Below, one piece after another: positions 52,539 to 60,465 of a stretch of 64,000 bases of DNA. A program made the translations under genes and the position numbers. The DNA lies in the NCBI RefSeq assembly GCF_007993815.1, contig NZ_VJWE01000011.1, positions 1,240,001-1,304,000 on the forward strand, read 5' to 3'. The stretch comes from Acidovorax delafieldii (GTDB taxonomy: Bacteria > Pseudomonadota > Gammaproteobacteria > Burkholderiales > Burkholderiaceae_C). A model generated the notes under the pieces. The model saw nothing but the letters and a program-made list of their open reading frames with translations, did no database searches and was not told the origin of the DNA. Each line of letters begins with the position of its first letter. Within the stretch, counting starts at the first letter, position 1.

Positions 52539-52611
52539 GGCGCTCATGAAATGAGGCGTGGCCCCAATCTGCCCTGCCTTTTGGAGCCAGCAGAGCCAGA
52601 GCGGCGCGCCT

Positions 52612-53097
52612 TCAAGCCCGTGTGCGTGTGAGGTGTGTCAGCGGCAGCGCCCCGCTGGCCTTCACCTCACCCAGCGAGAAGCTGGTGTGCATGTCTTTCA
52701 CGTTGGGCAGGTTCAGCAGCACGTCACGCGCAAACTGCGAGAAGCTGTCCAGATCCCGTGCCACCACCTGCAGCTCGAAGGTGCCGGTGCCGCTGATGTA
52801 GTGGCACGACACCACTTCCGGAATCTGTCGGATGGCTTCCTCCATCTTGCGCGTGAGGTTGCCCGTGCTGCGGTCCGCATCCAGCCGCACGAAGGCCAGT
52901 ACCCCGAGGCCGATCTTGTGCCGGTCGATCTCTGCGCGGTAGCCCTTGATGAAGCCTTGCTCCTCCAGCGCCCGCACGCGGCGCCAGCAGGGTGCGGCCG
53001 ACAGGCCCACCCGCTGGGCCAGCTCGGCATTTGTCAGTCGGGCGTCAGCCTGCAGCTCGTTGAGGATGGCGATATCGAATTTGTCGAGAGTGTTCAC
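52612..53097 (-). CDS. Lrp/AsnC-family transcriptional regulator
   Basis: This 161-residue regulator has an N-terminal helix-turn-helix (LDKFDIAILNELQADARLTN, then AELAQRVGLSAAPCWRRVRA) and a C-terminal RAM ligand domain of the amino-acid-sensing type. It diverges from the indolepyruvate oxidoreductase gene, so it is likely to control it in response to an aromatic amino acid or its keto acid. A 17-base palindrome lies just upstream of its start. Confidence 0.93.
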   Translation of the reverse strand: MNTLDKFDIAILNELQADARLTNAELAQRVGLSAAPCWRRVRALEEQGFIKGYRAEIDRHKIGLGVLAFVRLDADRSTGNLTRKMEEAIRQIPEVVSCHYISGTGTFELQVVARDLDSFSQFARDVLLNLPNVKDMHTSFSLGEVKASGALPLTHLTRTRA

Positions 53098-53111
53098 AAA
53101 GTGGTCGAAAA

Positions 53112-53128
53112 GAGAAAGATCCTTTCTC
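53112..53128. promoter_or_regulatory. Palindrome upstream of the lrp-type gene, candidate operator
   Basis: GAGAAAG and CTTTCTC form a perfect 7-base inverted repeat around ATC. It lies 14 bases before the regulator's start codon, in the 187-base gap to the divergent oxidoreductase gene. The shape suits an Lrp/AsnC-type autoregulatory site. Confidence 0.55.
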
Positions 53129-53284
53129 AGAATAGCCTAAACACGGCACAGAACGCAAAGACATATCAGCGGCGCAGACATACACTTACCTGCACATTAG
53201 TGCCGTGGCCCTAAACGGGCCGCAGGTGCTGCCTCAGCGTGCCCACAAGGCGCGGACATCACAAAAGCCATTGGAGACATAGCC

Positions 53285-56200
53285 ATGAACGCCCCCCTGC
53301 CCGAGTCCATCCGCAAAGCGCTAGAGACGGTCACTCTGGATGACAAATACACCTTGGGCGAGGGCCGCGCCTTCATGAGCGGCGTGCAGGCCCTCGTGCG
53401 CCTGCCCATGCTGCAGCGCCAGCGCGATGCGGCGGCGGGGCTCAATACAGCGGGCTTCATCAGTGGCTACCGGGGCTCGCCCCTGGGCACGTACGACCAG
53501 GCGCTGTGGGCCGCCAAGAAGCACCTGGCGGCCAACAACATCGTCTTTCAGCCCGGCGTGAACGAAGAACTGGGCGCCACGGCCGTGTGGGGCACGCAGC
53601 AACTCGACCTGTACCCGCAAAGCAAAAAGTTCGATGGCGTCTTCGGCATCTGGTACGGCAAGGGCCCGGGCGTGGACCGCTGCTCGGACGTGTTCAAGCA
53701 CGCCAACATGGCGGGCACCGCCAAGCACGGCGGCGTGATCGCGATTGCGGGCGACGACCACATCAGCAAGAGCAGCACGGCCGCGCACCAGAGCGACCAC
53801 ATCTTCAAGGCCTGCGGCACGCCGGTGTTCTTTCCGAGCAGCGTGCAAGAGATTCTGGACATGGGCCTTCATGCGTTTGCCATGAGCCGCTTCTCGGGTG
53901 TGTGGTCGGGCATGAAGACCATCCAGGAGGTGGTGGAGTCGTCCAGCAGCATCAACATCGACCCGGACCGCGTGAAGATCATCCTGCCCGAGGACTTCGT
54001 GATGCCGCCCGGCGGCCTGCACATCCGCTGGCCCGACGCGCCGCTGGAGCAGGAAGCGCGCCTCATGGACTACAAGTGGTACGCAGCCCTGGCGTACATC
54101 CGCGCCAACAAGCTCAACTACAACGTGATCGAAGGCAAACAAGACCGCTTCGGCATCATCGCCAGCGGCAAGGCCTACAACGACACGCGCCAGGCGCTGG
54201 TGGACTTGGGCCTTGACGACGACACCTGCCGCAGCCTGGGCATCCGCGTACACAAGGTCAACGTGGTGTGGCCGCTCGAAGCCACCATCACGCGTGACTT
54301 TGCCCAGGGCCTGCAAGAGATTCTGGTGGTGGAGGAAAAGCGCCAGGTCATCGAGTACCAGCTCAAGGAGGAGCTGTACAACTGGCGCCCCGATGTGCGT
54401 CCCAACGTGCTGGGCAAGTTCGACGAGCCCGAGGGCGACGCCACCGGCGGCGAATGGAGCATGCCCAACCCCAGCCAGAACTGGCTGCTGCGCGCCAAGG
54501 CCGACCTCACGCCCGCCATCATCGCCAAGGCGATTGCCAAGCGCCTCAAGAAGCTGGGGGTGCCCTCTGACATCGTGGCCCGCATGGAGGCGCGCCTGGC
54601 CATCATCGAGGCCAGCGAACGCGCCATGACGGAGCTGCAGGTGGACACGGGCGAACGCGCTCCGTGGTTCTGCAGCGGCTGCCCCCGCAACACTAGCACC
54701 CGTGTGCCCGAGGGCTCCCGCGCCGTCGCCGGCATTGGCTGCCACTACATGGTCAACTGGATGCCCGACCGCCGCACTAGCACCTTCACGCAAATGGGCG
54801 GCGAGGGCGTGACCTGGGTGGGCCAGCAGCCCTTCACCACGGACGCGCACATCTTTGCCAACCTGGGCGACGGCACCTACTTCCACAGCGGCCTGTTGGC
54901 CATTCGCCAGAGCATTGCGGCGGGTGTGAACATCACCTACAAGGTGCTCTACAACGACGCCGTGGCCATGACCGGCGGCCAGCAGGTGGGCGAGCGGCCC
55001 GAGGGCCACTCGGTGCTGCAGATCATGAACAGCCTCAAGGCCGAAGGTGTGGCAAAGCTCGTGATCGTGACGGACGAGCCGCACAAATACGACGGTGTGG
55101 CCCTGGCCGATGGCGTGACGGTGCACCACCGCGACGAGCTGGACACCATCCAGCGCCAGTTCCGTGAGATCAAGGGCTGCACTGCCATCATTTACGACCA
55201 GACCTGCGCCACCGAAAAGCGCCGCCGTCGCAAGCGCGGCAAGCTGGCCACCCCTGACAAGACCGTGGTCATCAACGACCTGGTGTGCGAGGGCTGCGGC
55301 GACTGCTCGACGAAGTCGAACTGCCTGAGCGTGGAGCCCGTGGAGACCGAGTTCGGCCGCAAGCGCCGGATCAACCAGAGCACGTGCAACAAGGACTACT
55401 CCTGCGTCAACGGCTTCTGCCCGAGCTTTGTGACGGTGGAAGGTGGCCAGCTCAAGAAGCCCAAGAAGGAGAAGAAGGGCGACCTGTCGGCGCTGCCCTC
55501 CATTCCTGAGCCCGTGCTACCCGTGGCTGAAAGCGCCTGGGGTATTGTGGTGGGCGGCGTGGGCGGCACGGGCGTGATCACCATCGGCTCGCTGCTGGGC
55601 ATGGCCGCGCACCTGGACGGCAAGGGCGTGATCACGCAGGACGCCGGGGGCCTGGCGCAAAAGGGCGGCGCTACCTGGAGCCACATCCAGATTGCCAATC
55701 GCCCCGACGCCATCTACACCACCAAGGTTGATACCGCCAAGGCCGACCTGGTGATCGGTTGCGACTCCATCGTGGCCGCGCACAAGTACACCCTGGCTGT
55801 CATGCAGCCCGGCCGCACCTTTGTGGCGCTCAACACCCACAGCACGCCCACGGCGGCGTTTGTGAACAACCCGGACTGGCAGTTCCCTGGGGGCAACTGC
55901 GACGCCGCCATTGCCACCGCCGTAGGCGCGGCAGGTGTGGGCAGCTTTGACGCCGAGCAAGTGGCCACCCAGCTGCTGGGCGACAGCATCTACACCAACC
56001 CGCTGATGCTGGGCTACGCCTGGCAAAAGGGCCGCGTGCCACTCACCTACGCATCGCTGATGCGCGCCATGGAATTGAACGGCGTGCAGGTGGACAACAA
56101 CAAGGCAGCGTTTGAATGGGGTCGCCGCTGCGCGCACGACCTGGCGGCGGTGCAGGCGCTGTTCCAGGCCGCGCAAGTGATCCAGTTCGTCAAGAAGCCG

Positions 56201-56854
56201 TCGCTGGCCGAGATGGTGGCCAAGCGCGTGGAGTTCCTGACGGGTTATCAGAACGCCGCTTACGCTTCCGAGTACCAGGCCTTCGTCGAGAAAGTGAAGG
56301 CGGCGGAAGCAAAACTGGGCAGCGGCACCCGCCTGTCTGAGGCGGTGGCCCGCTACCTGTTCAAGCTCATGGCCTACAAGGACGAGTACGAAGTGGCGCG
56401 CCTGCACACCGACAAGGCCTTCACGGACAAGATCGCGAACATGTTCGAAGGCGATTACAAGCTGGTGCACCACCTGGCACCGCCCCTGACCGCCAAGAAG
56501 AACGACAAGGGCGAGCTGGTGAAGCAGCCGTTTGGCCCTTGGATGCGCAGCGCCTTCGGCCTGCTGGCCAAGATGAAAGGCCTGCGCGGCACGGCACTGG
56601 ACATCTTCGGCAAGACCGAGGAGCGCCGCATGGAGCGTGCGCTGATCGTCGAATACCGCGCCTGCGTCGACGAGCTGCTGGCCCGCCTGAACGCTGACAA
56701 CCTGGCCTTGGCGGTGGAAATTGCCCGCATTCCCGAAGAGATCCGTGGTTACGGCCACGTGAAGGAACGGCACCTGAAGGCGGCGCGTCCCAAGTGGGAC
56801 GGCCTGATGGCCCAGTGGCGCACGGGCGCCCCGGTCCAGCGTCAGGTCGCCTGA
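53285..56854 (+). CDS. Fused indolepyruvate:ferredoxin oxidoreductase (IorA-IorB type)
   Basis: This 1189-residue enzyme decarboxylates arylpyruvates from aromatic amino acids to the aryl-acetyl-CoA using thiamine diphosphate and iron-sulfur clusters. It combines a thiamine-diphosphate region (roughly 20-640), a cysteine-rich ferredoxin-like section (LVCEGCGDCSTKSNC and CNKDYSCVNGFCPSF, about 660-710) and a gamma domain (GVGGTGVITIGSLLGMAAHL, from about 755). Single-chain forms occur in many aerobic proteobacteria. GGAG precedes the ATG. An Lrp-type regulator gene diverges from it and a strong terminator follows. Confidence 0.94.
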   Translation: MNAPLPESIRKALETVTLDDKYTLGEGRAFMSGVQALVRLPMLQRQRDAAAGLNTAGFISGYRGSPLGTYDQALWAAKKHLAANNIVFQPGVNEELGATAVWGTQQLDLYPQSKKFDGVFGIWYGKGPGVDRCSDVFKHANMAGTAKHGGVIAIAGDDHISKSSTAAHQSDHIFKACGTPVFFPSSVQEILDMGLHAFAMSRFSGVWSGMKTIQEVVESSSSINIDPDRVKIILPEDFVMPPGGLHIRWPDAPLEQEARLMDYKWYAALAYIRANKLNYNVIEGKQDRFGIIASGKAYNDTRQALVDLGLDDDTCRSLGIRVHKVNVVWPLEATITRDFAQGLQEILVVEEKRQVIEYQLKEELYNWRPDVRPNVLGKFDEPEGDATGGEWSMPNPSQNWLLRAKADLTPAIIAKAIAKRLKKLGVPSDIVARMEARLAIIEASERAMTELQVDTGERAPWFCSGCPRNTSTRVPEGSRAVAGIGCHYMVNWMPDRRTSTFTQMGGEGVTWVGQQPFTTDAHIFANLGDGTYFHSGLLAIRQSIAAGVNITYKVLYNDAVAMTGGQQVGERPEGHSVLQIMNSLKAEGVAKLVIVTDEPHKYDGVALADGVTVHHRDELDTIQRQFREIKGCTAIIYDQTCATEKRRRRKRGKLATPDKTVVINDLVCEGCGDCSTKSNCLSVEPVETEFGRKRRINQSTCNKDYSCVNGFCPSFVTVEGGQLKKPKKEKKGDLSALPSIPEPVLPVAESAWGIVVGGVGGTGVITIGSLLGMAAHLDGKGVITQDAGGLAQKGGATWSHIQIANRPDAIYTTKVDTAKADLVIGCDSIVAAHKYTLAVMQPGRTFVALNTHSTPTAAFVNNPDWQFPGGNCDAAIATAVGAAGVGSFDAEQVATQLLGDSIYTNPLMLGYAWQKGRVPLTYASLMRAMELNGVQVDNNKAAFEWGRRCAHDLAAVQALFQAAQVIQFVKKPSLAEMVAKRVEFLTGYQNAAYASEYQAFVEKVKAAEAKLGSGTRLSEAVARYLFKLMAYKDEYEVARLHTDKAFTDKIANMFEGDYKLVHHLAPPLTAKKNDKGELVKQPFGPWMRSAFGLLAKMKGLRGTALDIFGKTEERRMERALIVEYRACVDELLARLNADNLALAVEIARIPEEIRGYGHVKERHLKAARPKWDGLMAQWRTGAPVQRQVA

Positions 56855-56883
56855 TAGGTCTTTCTGCCGTCAGTGTCTCCCAC

Positions 56884-56909
56884 AAAAGCCCGCCTCTGTG
56901 CGGGCTTTT
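56884..56909 (+). terminator. Rho-independent terminator after the oxidoreductase
   Basis: AAAAGCCCGC and GCGGGCTTTT form a perfect 10-base stem around CTCTGT. The stem ends in a T run. It lies 29 bases after the stop codon. Confidence 0.92.
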
Positions 56910-56968
56910 GCTATTAATAGTGTAGCTATCGAGGCATGAATCCCTAGCGCATCACCCGTTTTTGGCCT
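56910..56968 (+). repeat. Dispersed repeat, copy C
   Basis: This copy shares TAGCTAT, GAGGCATGAATC, CTAGCGC and TTTTTGG with copy A at 11745 and with copies B and D. It starts immediately after the terminator, in the gap before yajC. Confidence 0.7.
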
Positions 56969-57039
56969 GTATTTCCGCTGGCAGGCCCTTGTGGGGCCCG
57001 CAGGTGGAAAACACCCGCTGCGCGCTTGGGTCTTCCCCC

Positions 57040-57069
57040 TTGGGCGGCGCTCAAGGCGCCGCATACAAT
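57040..57069 (+). promoter_or_regulatory. Candidate sigma-70 promoter for yajC-secDF
   Basis: TTGGGC at 57040-57045 and TACAAT at 57064-57069 are separated by 18 bases. They lie about 85 bases before the yajC start codon. The -10 is a fair match and the -35 is partial. Confidence 0.4.
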
Positions 57070-57153
57070 GCCCTGTTCTGCCCCCGCAGGCGCTTTGGCG
57101 CGTGGTGTGGGCGGGTTGTGTGAATTTTGACCATCCGTTGTGGAGTCCAGTCC

Positions 57154-57489
57154 GTGTTTATTTCTTCCGCTTTCGCCCAAACCGCACCTGCCGCAGCCGC
57201 TGGCGGCGGTGACATCATGTCCTCTCTGACCGGCATGCTGCCCCTGGTGCTCATGTTTGTGGTGCTGTACTTCGTCATGATCCGCCCCCAGATGAAGCGC
57301 CAGAAAGAACACCGCGCCATGATCGACGCCATCGCCAAGGGCGATGAAGTGGCTACCGCCGGTGGCATCGTGGGCAAGGTGACGCGCCTGTCCGAAGGGT
57401 TTCTGCACATCGAGATCGCCAGTGGCGTGGAAGTGCAAATGCAGCGCAGCGCTGTGGTGCAGGTGCTGCCCAAGGGCTCCGTCAAGTAA
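57154..57489 (+). CDS. yajC: Preprotein translocase subunit YajC
   Basis: This 111-residue protein is the small accessory subunit of the SecDF-YajC complex. It has one membrane helix (about 25-45, MLPLVLMFVVLYFVMIRP) and the conserved cytoplasmic block KGDEVATAGGIVGKVTRLSE. The start is GTG at 57154, which gives the usual FISSAFAQ N-terminus; a weak GGAG lies upstream. It leads the secD-secF run. No tgt or queA gene precedes it here, although these often do in relatives. Confidence 0.95.
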   Translation: MFISSAFAQTAPAAAAGGGDIMSSLTGMLPLVLMFVVLYFVMIRPQMKRQKEHRAMIDAIAKGDEVATAGGIVGKVTRLSEGFLHIEIASGVEVQMQRSAVVQVLPKGSVK

Positions 57490-57519
57490 TCCATGAACAT
57501 TCCCCTGAGGCGCTGCGCG

Positions 57520-57542
57520 CCCCGGCCCGTCCGGGCGCGGGG
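57520..57542. repeat. GC-rich bulged hairpin between yajC and secD
   Basis: CCCCG, GCCCG, then TC, then CGGGC, a bulged G and CGGGG fold into a stable stem in the 112-base gap. There is no T tract, so it is more likely an attenuating or RNA-stability structure than a terminator. Confidence 0.5.
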
Positions 57543-57601
57543 TCGGGGTCGGGGGGCGCTGGCGCGTAGGGCGCCTGCACAACTGAGGTGAGAGCGCGAT
57601 C

Positions 57602-59485
57602 ATGAACCGTTATCCGGTCTGGAAGTACGCGATCCTGGTGATCGTGCTGCTGGTGGGGGCCTTGTACACCCTGCCCAATTTCTTTGGCGAGGCGCCTGCT
57701 GTGCAGGTGTCGTCGGCCAAGGCCACCATCAAGGTGGATACCGCCGTGCAGCAGCGGGTGGAAGAAGCCCTCAAGGCCGCCGGTGTGACACCTGACTTTG
57801 TGGCGCTGGAGGGCAACTCGGTGCGCGCGCGTTTCGACACGCCCGACACCCAGCTCAAGGCCAAGGACGCCATCCAGAAGGCGCTTGTGCCTGACGCCAA
57901 CGACCCTTCCTACATCGTGGCCCTCAACCTCGTGTCGCGTTCGCCGCTGTGGCTCAAGGCCCTGCACGCCAATCCGATGTACCTGGGGCTGGACCTGCGC
58001 GGTGGCGTGCACTTCATGCTGCAGGTGGACATGCAGGCGGCGCTGACCAAGAAGTCCGAGTCCTATGCGGGTGACATCCGCACGGCACTGCGCGACAAGA
58101 ACATCCGCCATGGCGGCATCAGCCGCGACGGCCAGTCCATCGACGTCAAGGTGCGCGATGAAGCCACGGCCACGGCCGCGCGCAACCTGATCGCCGACCA
58201 GTTCGCCGATCTCCAGGTCACCACCACGCCAGAAGGCACTGAGTTCAAGCTGCGCGCTTCGATCAAGCCCGAAGCCACACGCCGCGTGCAGGAGCAGGCG
58301 CTCAAGCAGAACATGGTCACGCTGCATAACCGTATCAACGAGCTGGGCGTGGCCGAGCCCGTGATCCAGCAGCAGGGTCTGGACCGCATCGTGGTGCAGC
58401 TGCCCGGCGTGCAGGACACCGCCAAGGCCAAGGACATCCTGGGGCGCACTGCCACGCTGGAAGTGCGCATGGTGGACGAGGGCACCGAAGCCCGTTCGGC
58501 AGAGACAGGCCGCGGCCCTGTGCCGTTCGGCTCCGAGCGCTACCTGGAACGCAACGGCCAGCCCGTCATCGTCAAGAAGCAGGTCATCCTGACCGGCGAA
58601 AACCTGACCGATGCGCAGCCGGGCTTTGACGGTCAGACGCAGGAACCCACTGTCAACCTCACGCTGGACGCCAAGGGCTCCCGCATCTTCAAGGACATCA
58701 CGCGCGAGAACGTGGGCAAGCGCATGGCCATCGTGCTGTTCGAAAAGGGCAAGGGCGAGGTCGTCACGGCCCCTGTCATCCGTTCCGAAATCGGTGGCGG
58801 CCGCGTGCAGATTTCGGGCCGCATGACCACGGCCGAGGCCAACGACACCGCCCTGCTGCTGCGCGCTGGCTCGCTGGCCGCGCCCATGGAAATCATCGAG
58901 GAATACACCATCGGCCCCAGCCTGGGCGCCGACAACATCGAGCGCGGTATCCACAGCGTGGTGTGGGGCATGGTGGCCATTGCGGTGTTCATGTGCATCT
59001 ACTACGCACTGTTCGGCATTTTCTCCACCGTCTCGCTGGCGGTGAACGTGCTGCTGCTGCTGGCCATTTTGTCCATGCTGCAGGCCACGCTCACGCTGCC
59101 CGGCATTGCTGCCATGGCGCTGGCGCTGGGGGTGGCGATTGACTCCAACGTGCTGATCAACGAGCGCATCCGCGAAGAGCTGCGCGAGGGTGTGTCGCCC
59201 CAGGCGGCCATCCACGCGGGGTATGAGCGTGCCTGGGCCACCATCCTGGACTCGAACGTGACCACCTTGATCGCGGGCCTGGCGCTGCTGGCGTTTGGCT
59301 CCGGCCCGGTGCGTGGCTTTGCTGTGGTGCACTGCATCGGCATCCTGACCAGCATGTTCTCGGCCGTGTTCTTCTCGCGTGGCCTGGTGAACCTGTGGTA
59401 CGGCCGCAAGAAGAAGCTCAAGAGCGTGGCCATCGGTCAGGTGTGGAAGCCTGAGTCCGATAGTGCTGTGGCCAAGACGAACTAA
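57602..59485 (+). CDS. secD: Protein translocase subunit SecD
   Basis: This 627-residue polytopic protein uses the proton-motive force to help preproteins leave the Sec channel. It has an N-terminal membrane segment, a large periplasmic domain (to about residue 440) and five further membrane helices. The hallmarks LGLDLRGGVHFMLQVD, FGIFSTVSLAVNVLLLLAIL and ALGVAIDSNVLINERIREEL are intact. A good ribosome-binding site (GAGGTGAGAG) lies upstream. secF follows after 12 bases. Confidence 0.97.
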   Translation: MNRYPVWKYAILVIVLLVGALYTLPNFFGEAPAVQVSSAKATIKVDTAVQQRVEEALKAAGVTPDFVALEGNSVRARFDTPDTQLKAKDAIQKALVPDANDPSYIVALNLVSRSPLWLKALHANPMYLGLDLRGGVHFMLQVDMQAALTKKSESYAGDIRTALRDKNIRHGGISRDGQSIDVKVRDEATATAARNLIADQFADLQVTTTPEGTEFKLRASIKPEATRRVQEQALKQNMVTLHNRINELGVAEPVIQQQGLDRIVVQLPGVQDTAKAKDILGRTATLEVRMVDEGTEARSAETGRGPVPFGSERYLERNGQPVIVKKQVILTGENLTDAQPGFDGQTQEPTVNLTLDAKGSRIFKDITRENVGKRMAIVLFEKGKGEVVTAPVIRSEIGGGRVQISGRMTTAEANDTALLLRAGSLAAPMEIIEEYTIGPSLGADNIERGIHSVVWGMVAIAVFMCIYYALFGIFSTVSLAVNVLLLLAILSMLQATLTLPGIAAMALALGVAIDSNVLINERIREELREGVSPQAAIHAGYERAWATILDSNVTTLIAGLALLAFGSGPVRGFAVVHCIGILTSMFSAVFFSRGLVNLWYGRKKKLKSVAIGQVWKPESDSAVAKTN

Positions 59486-59497
59486 AGGAGGAAGACC

Positions 59498-60448
59498 ATG
59501 GAATTCTTCCGTATCCGCAAAGACATCCCTTTCATGAAGCACGCGTTGGTCTTCAACGCGATCTCCTTCATCACTTTCGCTCTGGCGGTTTTCTTCCTGC
59601 TTACGCGTGGGCTGCACCTGTCGGTGGAGTTCACGGGCGGCACCGTGATGGAAGTGGCCTACAGCCAGCCCGCCGAATTAGCCAAGGTCCGCGACACCGT
59701 GGCCGCACTGGGCTACCCCGACGTGCAGGTGCAGAATTTCGGCACCTCGCGTGACGTGATGATCCGCCTGCCCGTGCAAAAGGGCGTGACGTCCGCACAG
59801 CAGAGCGAGCAGGTGCTGGGTGCCTTGAAGGCTGCAGACCCCGCAGTGACCTTGCGTCGCACCGAATTTGTAGGTCCGCAGGTGGGCGAGGAACTGGTGC
59901 ACGGCGGCCTGATGGCGCTGGCCATGGTGGTCGTGGGCATCGTGATCTACTTGGCCTTCCGCTTTGAGTGGAAATTCGGCGTCGCCGCAATCATTGCCAA
60001 CCTACATGACGTGGTGATCATCCTGGGTTTCTTTGCATTCTTCCAGTGGGAGTTCTCGCTGTCGGTGCTCGCCGGCGTGCTCGCCGTGCTGGGTTACTCG
60101 GTGAACGAATCGGTCGTGATCTTCGACCGGATTCGCGAGGCCTTCCGCAAGTACCGCAAGATGACCACGCACGAAGTGATCGACCACGCCATCACCAGCA
60201 CGATGAGTCGAACCATCATCACCCACGCCTCCACCGAGGCGATGGTGCTGTCGATGTTCTTCTTTGGCGGCCCGAGCTTGCACTACTTTGCATTGGCGCT
60301 GACCATCGGTATCCTGTTCGGTATCTATTCCTCGGTGTTCGTGGCGGCGGCTATTGCCATGTGGCTGGGCGTCAAGCGCGAGGACCTCGTCAAGCCCGCC
60401 AAAAAGGAGGGGGATCCCAACGATCCCCATGCCGGAGCTACCGTCTGA
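59498..60448 (+). CDS. secF: Protein translocase subunit SecF
   Basis: This 316-residue protein pairs with SecD. It has six membrane helices. LHLSVEFTGGTVMEVAYSQP and SVLAGVLAVLGYSVNESVVI with FDRIREAFRKYRK mark the family. A strong AAAGGAGGA ribosome-binding site precedes the ATG. The C-terminal tail is Lys/Asp/Pro-rich. The DUF1631 gene begins 17 bases later. Confidence 0.97.
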   Translation: MEFFRIRKDIPFMKHALVFNAISFITFALAVFFLLTRGLHLSVEFTGGTVMEVAYSQPAELAKVRDTVAALGYPDVQVQNFGTSRDVMIRLPVQKGVTSAQQSEQVLGALKAADPAVTLRRTEFVGPQVGEELVHGGLMALAMVVVGIVIYLAFRFEWKFGVAAIIANLHDVVIILGFFAFFQWEFSLSVLAGVLAVLGYSVNESVVIFDRIREAFRKYRKMTTHEVIDHAITSTMSRTIITHASTEAMVLSMFFFGGPSLHYFALALTIGILFGIYSSVFVAAAIAMWLGVKREDLVKPAKKEGDPNDPHAGATV

Positions 60449-60465
60449 CCCGCTAATATCTGTTC

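Noticed and set aside
57482..59617. A 711-codon minus-strand open frame opposite secD
   Set aside because: Its composition is that of an antisense shadow and secD on the other strand is certain.
60409..60427. Hairpin GGGGATC/GATCCCC as a terminator after secF
   Set aside because: It lies inside the secF coding end, has no T tract, and the next gene follows after 17 bases.
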